From assembly GCF_001590685.1 (NCBI RefSeq), contig NZ_CP014616.1, positions 146,501-210,500 of the forward strand: a DNA stretch of 64,000 nucleotides, given 5' to 3'. This DNA is from Sporosarcina psychrophila. Lineage in GTDB: Bacteria > Bacillota > Bacilli > Bacillales_A > Planococcaceae. Every line of letters starts with the position of its first letter. Position 1 is the stretch's first letter. Below, piece by piece: positions 35,670 to 44,365 of this stretch. The position numbers and the translations under genes are program-made. The notes beneath the pieces are model-generated. The model did no database searches. It was not told the DNA's origin and was given only the letters and a program-made list of their open reading frames with translations.

Positions 35670-35700
35670 AAAAAGAGAAGCTTTTTAAGCTTCTCCAAAG
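35670..35700 (-). terminator. Terminator or attenuator between methyltransferase and endonuclease genes
   Basis: On the minus strand, directly after the second methyltransferase stop, GAGAAGCTT / AAGCTTCTC form a perfect stem with a 3-base loop followed by T5. It precedes the nuclease gene by about 40 bases, so nuclease expression depends on read-through or a separate promoter. Confidence 0.78.
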
Positions 35701-35701
35701 T

Positions 35702-36910
35702 TTATAATATCCACTCTAATGCTAAAGCGAGTTTTTCTGAAAATTTAGGTGGAACAGCATTACCTATCATCTTATAATTGTCGCCAGTGTTAGAAATAAA
35801 TTCGTAATCATCATCAAATGTTTGCAGTCGAGCTGCTTCTCTGACCGTTATTGATCGGGCCTGCGTGGAATCAGGATGTATATGTCTCAACCCATCTTTA
35901 TGCAAATGAGCTGGAATGGTATTGCTTGTTTTGTCCCACCGTAATACGTAGTATTTATGCACGTTTGAGTAATTTCCTGTCATCTCTGTATAGACCTGTT
36001 TCAAAGCTTCACTAGAAACATATTCACAACGGCCGCTTTCGATATCTTCACAAAGTAAACGGAAAATTTTTATGTCCCGTGGGTTGTGAAATCGTGGAAC
36101 ATGATTTGCAACTGCTGAGGTGAAATCATGGGAGTACTTCTTTCCTCCAACCTTTAGTTCTTTATCTAAAGGGAGTAGCTTCGGAAGATCGGCAATGGCA
36201 TCATGAACATCTTTTTCATTTTCCTTATACTTGGGCAAGTGCACCGTATAGAAAGATTTCAACAGCCCTTGAATATTCGAATAAAGGTCTTTACGTAATC
36301 CAATGATTATGACGCGTTTTCTTTTTTGTGGCACTCCGTATTCCGACAAGTCTATTAGTGCAAATTGTTTTAAATCCTCTATTATTTCATAGCCGGAGTC
36401 TTCAATTTGTTTTTTAATTAGGTCGGTTACGGGAATGTCTCCCGGCTTAGCACTTAGCATTCCGGGAACGTTCTCAAAAACAAAAAGTTTTGGACGATAT
36501 CTTCTGACAATCTTTAAATAGCTTTCAAATAAATAATTTCTGTAGTCATCACGCATTCCATTCGCATCTCTTATTCTACCTGCCATTGAATATGCTTGAC
36601 ATGGTGGACCGCCAATAATCAGATCCAAAGATTGATTGTTAATGATGGAATCCATTCCTTCATGCGTTCCATAATCAATATCATCTAGCCAACCTTCAAA
36701 TAGTTCTTTTGTTCGCTGAATATCAAACCTTAACACTCGATTTTCCGCATCGGACATATTCCATTTTACAGATAGATGATTTATTAAGTTATCAACTTGA
36801 GGTTTTTCCCACTCAACAGCGGCCAACATTCTAAAATGGCTGTTTCTTTCAAATCCTTCTGAAAGTCCTCCACAACCTGCAAAAATGTCGATAAAATTAT
36901 ATTGCATCAT
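35702..36910 (-). CDS. DNA (cytosine-5)-methyltransferase, second of pair
   Basis: 402 residues. C5-MTase motifs in order: I DIFAGCGGLSEGF, IV GGPPCQAYS (catalytic C104), VI FVFENVPGML, VIII VPQKRKRVIIIG, a target-recognition region (about 215-330), IX ARSITVREAARLQTF and X MIGNAVPP. Its start overlaps the stop of the first methyltransferase (TAATG). Two C5-MTases with one nuclease usually mean an asymmetric target, one enzyme per strand. Confidence 0.95.
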   Translation of the reverse strand: MMQYNFIDIFAGCGGLSEGFERNSHFRMLAAVEWEKPQVDNLINHLSVKWNMSDAENRVLRFDIQRTKELFEGWLDDIDYGTHEGMDSIINNQSLDLIIGGPPCQAYSMAGRIRDANGMRDDYRNYLFESYLKIVRRYRPKLFVFENVPGMLSAKPGDIPVTDLIKKQIEDSGYEIIEDLKQFALIDLSEYGVPQKRKRVIIIGLRKDLYSNIQGLLKSFYTVHLPKYKENEKDVHDAIADLPKLLPLDKELKVGGKKYSHDFTSAVANHVPRFHNPRDIKIFRLLCEDIESGRCEYVSSEALKQVYTEMTGNYSNVHKYYVLRWDKTSNTIPAHLHKDGLRHIHPDSTQARSITVREAARLQTFDDDYEFISNTGDNYKMIGNAVPPKFSEKLALALEWIL

Positions 36911-37986
36911 TATTTTTCCCCATCTGAATATAAATATTTTTTTAGTTGCAGTCCCAAATGATAGCCAAGCAATGGAGGTACAGCATTTCCAACTTGTCTA
37001 TATTGTTGTGTTTTATTTCCATAGAATCTAAAATCGTCTGGAAATGATTGTAATCGAGCGTTTTCTCTGACAGACGGCACTCGATTGAATTGATAATGAA
37101 AGTGGTTACGATGGCCAGTATCAATTGTTTTAGATGGTTTATTACGATGATATCTTGTCCAGGCTTCATTAAATTTCCGGCTATCTCCTACTCCTGCTGG
37201 TAAGTCTTTATGATTTCCACCTTCTGGAACATGAGAAATAACATCAATTACAAGTTCGGTATGTTTCGTTCCCACATGATTAAATAAATAAGTCGCATTT
37301 TTCCGCATTAACTTTTGATATTTACTTTGTGGAGCTGACTCGTAAGTACTAACTTCGGAACCTAAATCATCTATGAAATCGTGTAAATCACTTATAGCAT
37401 CGCCACTTGTTATGTAGTTCTTAGGTGTTAAAATACGTTCTGGAAACTCGAATTTTTCCCCATTTAAAAGACCAACAATGAATAGACGTTTCCTGATTTG
37501 TGGTACTCCGTAATCAGGTGCATATAAAATCTGATCATTGACTGTATATCCTAAATCAGCAAATTCTTTTATAATAGCGTCTTTAGCCTTTCCATTATAT
37601 AGAGTGGCTAGTCCAGGGACATTTTCTAAAACGAAGGCTTTAGGTTGGAAGAATGCGACAGCATTAACCATCGATTTAAATAATGTATTTCGTTCATCAT
37701 CTTCCTCGCGTTTTCCTGTTAAAGAGAACCCTTGGCAAGGTGGGCCGCCTATAATCAAATCAACTTGACGATTATTAGCTAAACTAGCCATCTGTAAAAT
37801 AGTTGATCCTTCAAATAAGTTTCCGTTCATTGCGGTAGCACCATCATGATTTGCCTTAAAACTATCTAGTGCATCTTTATTATTATCAATCCCTAATAAT
37901 ACTTCGTATCCGGCATCCATAAAACCTCTTGATAATCCACCGCATCCACAGAACATATCAATTACGGTTGGTTTTTTATTTGTCAT
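36910..37986 (-). CDS. DNA (cytosine-5)-methyltransferase, first of pair
   Basis: 358 residues with motif I DMFCGCGGLSRGF, IV GGPPCQGFS (catalytic C84), VI FVLENVPGLA, VIII VPQIRKRLFIVG, IX VRENARLQSFP and X QVGNAVPP. Its recognition region is shorter than that of the second enzyme, and the two are not close relatives outside the motifs. The ATG at 37986 follows CGGAG; an in-frame TTG three codons earlier is less likely. 32 bases downstream of the DUF1413 gene. Confidence 0.95.
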   Translation of the reverse strand: MTNKKPTVIDMFCGCGGLSRGFMDAGYEVLLGIDNNKDALDSFKANHDGATAMNGNLFEGSTILQMASLANNRQVDLIIGGPPCQGFSLTGKREEDDERNTLFKSMVNAVAFFQPKAFVLENVPGLATLYNGKAKDAIIKEFADLGYTVNDQILYAPDYGVPQIRKRLFIVGLLNGEKFEFPERILTPKNYITSGDAISDLHDFIDDLGSEVSTYESAPQSKYQKLMRKNATYLFNHVGTKHTELVIDVISHVPEGGNHKDLPAGVGDSRKFNEAWTRYHRNKPSKTIDTGHRNHFHYQFNRVPSVRENARLQSFPDDFRFYGNKTQQYRQVGNAVPPLLGYHLGLQLKKYLYSDGEK

Positions 37987-38018
37987 CAATTTCAACTCCG
38001 TATAGTATTACTATTTAA

Positions 38019-38246
38019 TCAAATTTTTGTGTAAATCTGTTGATTCGCGCTACTCTTTTTTGTTATCTGTATTACATTTTTTAAACGGCCATTTTTTACA
38101 TCGTATAAAAATAAAGCACCTAATGATCGGCGTTCTCCAATTCCCAGACGATTCCATTCATAACCTTTAAATAAATCTTTTATTAGGAACTCTTCACCAG
38201 GCTGCAGGTATTTTGTTTCTTCCACAGCGATTTTTAGACAGTCCAT
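38019..38246 (-). CDS. DUF1413 protein, first gene of the RM operon
   Basis: 75 residues with the DUF1413 pattern: PGEEFLIKDLFKGYEWNRLG, GERRSLGALFLYDV, and a C-terminal KKSSANQQIYTK. Members are small proteins of unknown function, sometimes labelled DNA-binding. As the promoter-proximal gene of the restriction-modification operon, it could be a controller or a nuclease modulator. GGAGGGG precedes the ATG, and a perfect palindrome lies 18 bases further upstream. Confidence 0.75.
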   Translation of the reverse strand: MDCLKIAVEETKYLQPGEEFLIKDLFKGYEWNRLGIGERRSLGALFLYDVKNGRLKNVIQITKKSSANQQIYTKI

Positions 38247-38263
38247 ACATTCGCCCCTCCATA

Positions 38264-38285
38264 AACATAAGCTTAAGCTTATGTT
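38264..38285. promoter_or_regulatory. Perfect 22-base palindrome before the RM operon
   Basis: Left half AACATAAGCTT is followed immediately by its exact reverse complement. It sits 18 bases upstream of the DUF1413 start codon, overlapping where the promoter or early leader must be, so it is a strong operator candidate. A zero-gap 22-base dyad is unlikely by chance. Confidence 0.6.
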
Positions 38286-38895
38286 AAACCAATTTGGAGT
38301 TATTGTAAATAGTCTATAAGGTATGATTAGAACGTACGTTCACTTTAGTGTATCTGAATTATTGTGTAAAATCAATGTCAAAAAGGGGAAAGGACTAGGG
38401 CCAATGGGGTGTTCTTTAAATCTTATCAGTGTAAACTATTTAGAGATGGAACACTGTTTGCTTTGTAAGACACACGTGCATGTGGAATAGGAAAAATCGG
38501 AGATAGCTTCAAAATCTAAACTTTTGCTTTTAACATGGGAAGTGGGACTCTTTTCCTATATCAAACAGACTTAGTGAAAGTGAAAATTTATACTCTTGTT
38601 AAGTGTGTGTGATAGTCGTTTGAAGTGTGGAAAGCACACCGATTATGGAGGACTGTTATTGCCGGTAGATTAGAAGTAATTCGGTCAGGTCAAGGGTTAA
38701 GTCTGCATTATGAATTTTTGATGATCTAATTCCTGGCGAGCTCTTTATCGATTCTTATGAAATGAATAATTTTATTTTGGTCCTGAACAATGATCCTGAA
38801 ATTATTTGTGTTATATTTTGACGCTTGGAAATATTCCGGCTATTATAGGGGTATAATGCTAGAAATAGTTTATAATACTGTCCATTGGGGTGACG
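38286..38895. other. Long intergenic stretch between divergent RM operon and NgoFVII-like gene
   Basis: About 600 bases with no complete gene. A 33-codon open run at 38720-38821 reads DDLIPGELFIDSYEMNNFIL and so on, which looks protein-like but has no start or ribosome site; it may be a gene remnant. Otherwise I see nothing definite. Confidence 0.45.
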
Positions 38896-39327
38896 ATGAT
38901 GCCGGAAGTTTTATTGTATAGTAGACGTGAGAACGAAGTGCAAAGACAAGCGGGATTGAATTGGGGATTTTCTGATGGTCATGTAAATGTAGCTGATGCT
39001 TATATAGCATTAAACCTCAGTTTCTTTAGAGAGAACCAATACTTTTTTCCATCACATGGAACTACAATTAATGTTATTTGGGACGATGGAGTAATGATGA
39101 CATGCTCGCTAGAAGGTACACAACAAATAGATGGTGAAACCTATCCGAAACAGATTTCAACATACAATGATAAATCTATTTTGGGGATGTATTTAAGAAA
39201 TAGGATAGCGGTTTCAAACACTCATCGAGTTACAAGACGTGATCTTCAAGCATATGGTCGAGAGAGTGTTCATGTAACATTCGATGCTGAAGATGACACG
39301 TTTTATTTCGACTTCAGTGTGATTTAA
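38896..39327 (+). CDS. Stand-alone NgoFVII-type restriction endonuclease C-terminal domain
   Basis: 143 residues that align with the C-terminal (B3-like, DNA-recognition) domain of phospholipase-D-type restriction enzymes such as NgoFVII. Seen are RQAGLNWGFSDGHVNVADAY, the FFPSHGTTINVIWDDG segment, SILGMYLRNRIAVSNTHRV and YGRESVHVTFDAEDDTFYFDFS. No nuclease domain precedes it; an intergenic gap and stops do. It may be a DNA-reading module working alone, or a remnant of a larger enzyme. GGGGTG precedes two alternative ATGs (38896, 38899). Confidence 0.72.
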   Translation: MMPEVLLYSRRENEVQRQAGLNWGFSDGHVNVADAYIALNLSFFRENQYFFPSHGTTINVIWDDGVMMTCSLEGTQQIDGETYPKQISTYNDKSILGMYLRNRIAVSNTHRVTRRDLQAYGRESVHVTFDAEDDTFYFDFSVI

Positions 39328-39340
39328 TCCGGTATTAGTA

Positions 39341-39382
39341 AAAAACGTACATTTAATCTTGAGCATAAATGTACGTGTTTTT
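39341..39382 (+). terminator. Intrinsic terminator after the NgoFVII-like gene
   Basis: Stem AAAAACGTACATTTA / TAAATGTACGTGTTTTT with one bulged G. Confidence 0.8.
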
Positions 39383-39429
39383 GTATTATTTGTAACAGCT
39401 ATTAATTTATTGATAGAAAGCTTTAATAG

Positions 39430-39463
39430 AAAAATCGCTCTCAATTTGATGGCGATTTTTTTA
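39430..39463 (+). terminator. Second terminator-like hairpin
   Basis: AAAAATCGC / GCGATTTTTTT with a 13-base loop and a T7 tail, before the transposase remnant. Confidence 0.65.
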
Positions 39464-39617
39464 TTTAATTATTTCAAGTACCTATGTTAGAGAAGATCAT
39501 GAATATTTGAAATTCCGTGGTTGTTTGTTGAAAAGCCTAATTTTTTCTAGATTAACAAAACGGATCAGAATTCTAGAATCTTGGGTACCAGGTACTGACG
39601 TAATTCAGAATAGTTTC

Positions 39618-39896
39618 ATGTCCTGGTCCCTTAACCAGAAGAAAGTTACAAATGAACTTAGATGTTACACAGCAACCGCAAGAGAGTCGATGAAATGGGC
39701 TGCAATCTATTAGGAACGAAGTGCCGTTGAGCGTGTAAACACCTATCTCAATCTCAAAGACTATTTTATTTTGAATCAGATTTACTATTGTACGGGGAAG
39801 AAAGCTAAAGTGCATTTTGACTTGGTTCATATCGCTTACAACGCGAGCAAAATCGCAGTTAATCGACTCATCCAACTTCAAATTTCCTCATCATAA
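39618..39896 (+). pseudogene. C-terminal remnant of a DDE transposase (IS1182/IS4-like)
   Basis: The reading frame gives ARESMKWAAIY, an in-frame TAG at 39711, then ERSAVERVNTYLNLKDYFIL and KKAKVHFDLVHIAYNASKIA up to a natural stop. This matches the conserved C-terminus of a DDE transposase group common in Bacillales (ERxxVERVN ... RTGKRAKVHFDLV). The N-terminal two thirds are missing and no terminal repeats are identified. It marks a past insertion in this accessory region. Confidence 0.82.
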
Positions 39897-40016
39897 TTGG
39901 ATATTTCATTTCACATAATCCCCAATCCATATAGACGACACTTGCCATCATTGATACTATGAGAAAAGTAAGACTACTTTCAAATAACGCGAAATAATGC
40001 AGATATGGAGAATAAA

Positions 40017-41237
40017 ATGAAGAAATTTGTATGGATTGCTTCCCTCATTTATTGTTTGAATGGGTTTGGTCATATTATTATTGGGACCGTTTTAGAACCT
40101 ATGGTGGATTCGTATGGGATTCATTACAAGGATGGCGGACAGTTGATTATGAATCAATTTTTAGGTTTTTTAGGTGGGGTAATGATCGCGCCGCTCATCG
40201 TCAATCGAATTGGTCGGAGAATGACGATTTTTCTTGCCTTACTCATTTTTGCGCTTTCCCAGTTTGTGTTTAGCGCCTTACCCAATTGGACTGTGATGTT
40301 AGCTATCGCTCCATTTGGTGGGGCGGGAATAGGGGTTGCTGAAACAATTGTTGCATCCCTTATTATTGGCCATTTAAAAGAAAAGAAAGCTACGACACTT
40401 GTTATAGTTGAAATCTTTTTTGGGGTAGGCGCATTGGCGATTCCAGTCATTTCTGCGTTTTTGATTATGACAGGTGTATGGAATTTTTCGTTTACATTTG
40501 TAGCCGTGTTTGCTTCGGTCATTATGCTACTCTGGTTATTTCTTTCGTTTGGAGAATTGGATCCGATTCTAAAAAGGCAGACGAAGGCTTTACCTGTAGA
40601 TGGGCAAAAACCTGAGAGAAAGCGTTACTCTAAAAGGCAATTGCCAATTATTGCGACGGGTGCGTTGTTTTTCTTTATGTATGTGGGAACGGAAATGGTA
40701 TTGCCAAACTACTTGCCAACAATCTTGAGCAAAACAACGAATTTAGATGCTTCCACGCTGGCTTTAAGCATTACGGTCTTTTGGGCAGCCATGACACTTG
40801 GGCGTATCAGTATGACTGGCATCATAGACAGAATAGGTTATAGCAAGCTCTTTATTATTTGCTGTACGGGTCAGTTTTTCGCCCTCTTGATGTTTGCTTA
40901 TTCAACCTCTGTCATGTTTAGCTTTATCTCGATATTTTTAACGGGTTTATTAATGGGAGGGGTTTTCTCAATTGGCCTCTTGATTATTAATGAAACGTCT
41001 AAAGGATTAGAGGAATGGACAACAAGCATACTGATGGCAATGGGGGGATTAGGCGGTGCATTTCTGCCAAGAATTGTTGGCGAACTGATAGATCGATACC
41101 CAATCAGTATTACCCTATGGTCACTTGTATTATGTACCTTTATTCTTGCGTGTTTAATGGCCGTCATTTTTTACTTTAGAAAAAAGGCAATGGACTTTAA
41201 AGGATTGCAACCGATAAAAGCGAGTAATGTTGTATAA
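40017..41237 (+). CDS. Major facilitator superfamily transporter (FucP/GlcP-like)
   Basis: 406 residues, twelve predicted membrane helices in two six-helix halves separated by a charged loop (LKRQTKALPVDGQKPERKRY). The helix 2-3 loop reads NRIGRRMTIF, an MFS-like signature. Overall appearance is nearest to sugar symporters of the FucP/GlcP group (MNQFLGFLGGVMIAPL, GAGIGVAETIVASLI), but the substrate is open. GGAG precedes the ATG at 40017; an ATG four codons earlier lacks a site. Confidence 0.82.
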   Translation: MKKFVWIASLIYCLNGFGHIIIGTVLEPMVDSYGIHYKDGGQLIMNQFLGFLGGVMIAPLIVNRIGRRMTIFLALLIFALSQFVFSALPNWTVMLAIAPFGGAGIGVAETIVASLIIGHLKEKKATTLVIVEIFFGVGALAIPVISAFLIMTGVWNFSFTFVAVFASVIMLLWLFLSFGELDPILKRQTKALPVDGQKPERKRYSKRQLPIIATGALFFFMYVGTEMVLPNYLPTILSKTTNLDASTLALSITVFWAAMTLGRISMTGIIDRIGYSKLFIICCTGQFFALLMFAYSTSVMFSFISIFLTGLLMGGVFSIGLLIINETSKGLEEWTTSILMAMGGLGGAFLPRIVGELIDRYPISITLWSLVLCTFILACLMAVIFYFRKKAMDFKGLQPIKASNVV

Positions 41238-41663
41238 ACTACAGTGAAGCCTAGGTGCAAGGAAGCACCTGAAGAGATCAGCTCATGATAGTGAAAGTGC
41301 GCTTAGTAAGCAGGCGACGTTTCAAAACTATATGTTGAGCAAATGAATATCTGCATTAACTAAGCGAAGGCACCTTATTTTAGGTACCAGTTTAGAGTAA
41401 GTCTGGAATTATATATGCTGACAAATGCATGATAAAGCTGATTGAATGGATCAATGAACCACGGAGGGCTTTCTGCAAGTATGGAGCCAGCGTGCAATTT
41501 TAAAAGGTTTTATAAACAGCCATGACGGAACAAACATATAAATACAATAAGGGGTAGTTCCCACAAGTACATTTGTGATAAGGGACTGCCTTTTTTGTAT
41601 AAGCATTGGTTAACGTAATTACATGTGATATAGATTAATTTTGCTGGAAAGGAGGATATTCGA
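41238..41663. other. Gene-free stretch with a terminator
   Basis: About 425 bases without a supported gene. It includes an AGGTGC / GCACCT dyad at about 41250-41270 just after the MFS gene and a T-tailed hairpin at 41549-41597. Confidence 0.45.
41549..41597 (+). terminator. Terminator-like hairpin
   Basis: AAGGGGTAGTTCCC pairs imperfectly with AGGGACTGCCTT around an inner CACAA / TTGTG stem, followed by T6. Confidence 0.6.
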
Positions 41664-42110
41664 GTGAAGAATAAAAGCGAAATCATGAGGATCATTCAGC
41701 AATTGGATTATCATATTGCAGATGATTTTGAGGCACAGGACCTAGACTTTAAACAATGGAATTTTAGATCTGAGGAGGAAAATATCAATAAAATGATTAA
41801 ATACACTGTTTGTATGGCGAATGGCGGCGGGGGTAGCGTTGTTTTCGGCGTGGCCGACAAGGTGCGGGGAATAGACAATGTTTTAATAGGGATTCCATTT
41901 GATGTAGACATAAAGGAATTAGAAAAAAGGGTATTTGAAAATACAGAACCACATATTATTCCTTCATTTGATGAACTATTTTATAAAAATCATTCGATTC
42001 GGCTACTGGTCATGAACGTTTTGCCGGAAACCCCACCTTATACAACAACGAATGGTACAGCAACCATTCGGCAAGGAAAAGAGTGTCTGCCGTACAGGAA
42101 CAATTCGTAG
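41664..42110 (+). pseudogene. Truncated AlbA_2 (Schlafen-type) ATP-binding protein gene
   Basis: The frame opens with GTG after GGAAAGGAGG and encodes an AlbA_2 domain: the region AQDLDFKQWNFRSEEENINK, then MIKYTVCMANGGGGSVVFGV and TTNGTATIRQGKECLP. Full family members continue for 250 residues or more. Just after CLP the frame ends in RNNS and a stop, while the +1 frame reads TGTIRRDSLIL, the expected continuation. A frameshift and loss of the 3' part therefore seem to have inactivated it. Confidence 0.72.
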
Positions 42111-42236
42111 GGATAGTCTGATTTTATGATTAGGTAAAGGGGTCCTTATAAATAGTGACTGAGATGAATTGTTTTCCGTTTTGATCACTAATGATACGAT
42201 AAAAAGAATATAACCCACTATGGTGAGGGGGACTTC

Positions 42237-42854
42237 ATGTTCCTAGATCAACTAAAAAACCAGTTAAATGAAAATCAGCCCCTTTTTATAGGGGAGGAAA
42301 CAGCTTTACGTTCAGCGGTTTTAATCCCACTTGTTCAAGTGGATGAAGAATGGCATATCCTTTTCGAAGTACGTTCATTCACCATGAGAAAACAGCCAGG
42401 TGATATTAGTTTTCCCGGCGGTCGAATCGACTCCACAGACCCATCCAGAGTGGCAGCTGCTTTACGAGAAACACATGAAGAATTAGGTGTCGACCCAAAA
42501 ACGGTTACGATTGTAGGGACGTTAAGCCCTTATATTGCCTCCTCTTCATTTGTTATCTACCCATTTGTAGCAACCATTGATTACAACCAAATTATTCATT
42601 CGTATAACAAGGAAGAAGTTGAAGAAGTATTTACGATACCTCTCAAATGGCTATTGAATTATGAGCCTTATATGCATTCAGTATCCGTTGAGCCAGTGCC
42701 TTCGCTAAACTTTCCTTATGAAAAAATAATGAATGGCACACAGTATCAATGGAGAGCCCGTTCAATGGAAGAATGGTTTTACGATTATGAAAACTATACA
42801 ATTTGGGGTTTAACGGCTAGGATTTTGAAACATTTTATAGGAATTATAAAATGA
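42237..42854 (+). CDS. NUDIX hydrolase, CoA pyrophosphatase type (copy 1)
   Basis: 205 residues. CoA-specific NUDIX features: LIPLVQVDEEWHILFEVRS upstream, the box FPGGRIDSTDPS then AALRETHEELGV, and the aromatic WGLTARILKHF near the end. The usual first glutamate of the box region is not obvious, but REThEE is intact. It probably hydrolyses CoA or acyl-CoA derivatives. A near-identical copy lies at 50977-51594, including its leader and ribosome site (GGTGAGGGGG). Confidence 0.9.
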   Translation: MFLDQLKNQLNENQPLFIGEETALRSAVLIPLVQVDEEWHILFEVRSFTMRKQPGDISFPGGRIDSTDPSRVAAALRETHEELGVDPKTVTIVGTLSPYIASSSFVIYPFVATIDYNQIIHSYNKEEVEEVFTIPLKWLLNYEPYMHSVSVEPVPSLNFPYEKIMNGTQYQWRARSMEEWFYDYENYTIWGLTARILKHFIGIIK

Positions 42855-42898
42855 GTGTAACTTGTAATCTTGAAGAAGCGCCGATTATGAAAGTTAAT

Positions 42899-42935
42899 AA
42901 ACCTCACTTAGTACCATAAGTAAATGAGGTTTTAA
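42899..42935 (+). repeat. Intergenic hairpin repeat R1 / terminator
   Basis: AAACCTCACTTA / TAAGTAAATGAGGTTT-type stem downstream of NUDIX copy 1. It shares its 3' half (AAGTAAATGAGGTT) with elements at 45.5, 47.4, 50.7 and 61.0 kb. Confidence 0.65.
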
Positions 42936-42971
42936 ATGGCTTGCCTTTGCCCGATAGCTTACTTAAAAGTA

Positions 42972-43013
42972 AAGGCTGTTCCACTCAAAAGTGTTGAGTG
43001 GAGCAGCCTTTTC
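42972..43013 (-). terminator. Intrinsic terminator of the nucleobase permease gene
   Basis: Long stem AAGGCTGTTCCACTC / GAGTGGAGCAGCCTT ending just beyond the permease stop codon. Confidence 0.82.
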
Positions 43014-43016
43014 ATA

Positions 43017-44183
43017 TTAACTTTCATTCTTTGTCGTAAAATCAGGGACGAGCCAATAAATGAGCAATCCAGCGATCGTCGCGTAGGCGATACCATGAGC
43101 ATATCCAACTCCGATGATAAAGATAACTGCGACAATGACCAAGTTTTTCATATTCGCCAGATTAACTTTTTCCTCAATGATGTGACGGATCCCCATGCCT
43201 GCAATCATACCGAATAACAAGATACAGATGCCGCCCATCACGGCAACTGGAATGGATTGGATAGCAGCTCCAACTTTACCGAACAGACCTAGAATAATCG
43301 CAATAACAGCAGCACCTTGAATGATTCTACTGGAAAATTGGCGTGTGATGGCTAAAACTCCGAGGTTTTCCGCATAAGTCGTTTGTGCAGGCCCGCCGAT
43401 GAAACCGGAGACTAATGTTGCAAGACCATTCCCCCATAGGATTCTTGAAAACCCAGGATCCTTTGTTACGTCTTTACCTGTAATCTCTTTTAGTACCATC
43501 ATATGTCCAAGGTCTTCGATGATGGTAACCAAGGCAATCGGCGCCATCCCCAAGATGACGACCCATGTGAATTCTGGCATTACGAACTGTGGAAGGGCAA
43601 ACACTGGTGCATTGGCAATGGTACCAAAATCAACTAATCCACGCACCGCAGCATAGACATAACCTACTCCAAGACCAATGAGGAGCGGGAAAAGGCGGAT
43701 CATCTTAGTACCTGCAAGCGTAGCAAAGATTGCTGCAAGAAGGCTGACGATAGCTACATCCCAATTGACAGCAGCCATGTTGTTCACCGCCGTGCTTGCT
43801 AGTGCAAGACCGATGATACTGACTACTGGTCCAACAACAACTGGAGGAATTGCTCTTCGAACTTTTTCAAAACCGACATATGAAATGATAATAGATACAA
43901 TGGCATAAACAATGGAAACACCGATAAGACCTGCAACGGCCTGACCGGGTGAATTTAACTCTCCTACATACAATGCTAGAGGAGCAATGAAAGCGAAAGA
44001 TGAACCTAAATAAGTAGGAACTTTTCCTCGTGTAATAAGATGGAAAATTAACGTTCCTACACCACTGGCAACAAGTGCACTCCCTGGATCAAGACCAGTT
44101 AGTGCTGGAACTAAAACTGTCGCACCAAACATTGCAAACAAATGCTGTAAGGATAATGGTATAGCTTTCAAAAAACCTTTCAA
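43017..44183 (-). CDS. Uracil/xanthine permease family protein (NCS2)
   Basis: 388 residues, about 12-14 membrane helices. The NCS2 substrate signature is QTTYAENLGVLAITRQ, with IPPVVVGPVVSIIGLALA and a C-terminal WLVPDFTT. It resembles UraA/PyrP more than XanP; the ligand is probably uracil. The start is a TTG with AGGGGGG seven bases upstream. No pyrimidine genes or PyrR attenuator are adjacent. Confidence 0.9.
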   Translation of the reverse strand: MKGFLKAIPLSLQHLFAMFGATVLVPALTGLDPGSALVASGVGTLIFHLITRGKVPTYLGSSFAFIAPLALYVGELNSPGQAVAGLIGVSIVYAIVSIIISYVGFEKVRRAIPPVVVGPVVSIIGLALASTAVNNMAAVNWDVAIVSLLAAIFATLAGTKMIRLFPLLIGLGVGYVYAAVRGLVDFGTIANAPVFALPQFVMPEFTWVVILGMAPIALVTIIEDLGHMMVLKEITGKDVTKDPGFSRILWGNGLATLVSGFIGGPAQTTYAENLGVLAITRQFSSRIIQGAAVIAIILGLFGKVGAAIQSIPVAVMGGICILLFGMIAGMGIRHIIEEKVNLANMKNLVIVAVIFIIGVGYAHGIAYATIAGLLIYWLVPDFTTKNES

Positions 44184-44365
44184 ATGTGTCCCCCCTTTAC
44201 TAGTGTTAATACATGATATTTCTCCTATTTAATATTTAGAATAAGAATTAAAGAGTAATACTGAATAATATTTTCCGCTTACATGGAAAAGTAATTTTCA
44301 CATCACAAGAACTATCATAAGAAAGAAAAGGATATCACTTATAATTTTATTCAGGAGTGAGACAA

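Noticed and set aside
20909..42100. Shared 15-mer TGTCTGCCGTACAGG at about 20919 and 42086 as a common element
   Set aside because: Only 15 bases match and the flanks differ; at 42086 it is part of the AlbA_2 coding region. Too short to support a duplication.
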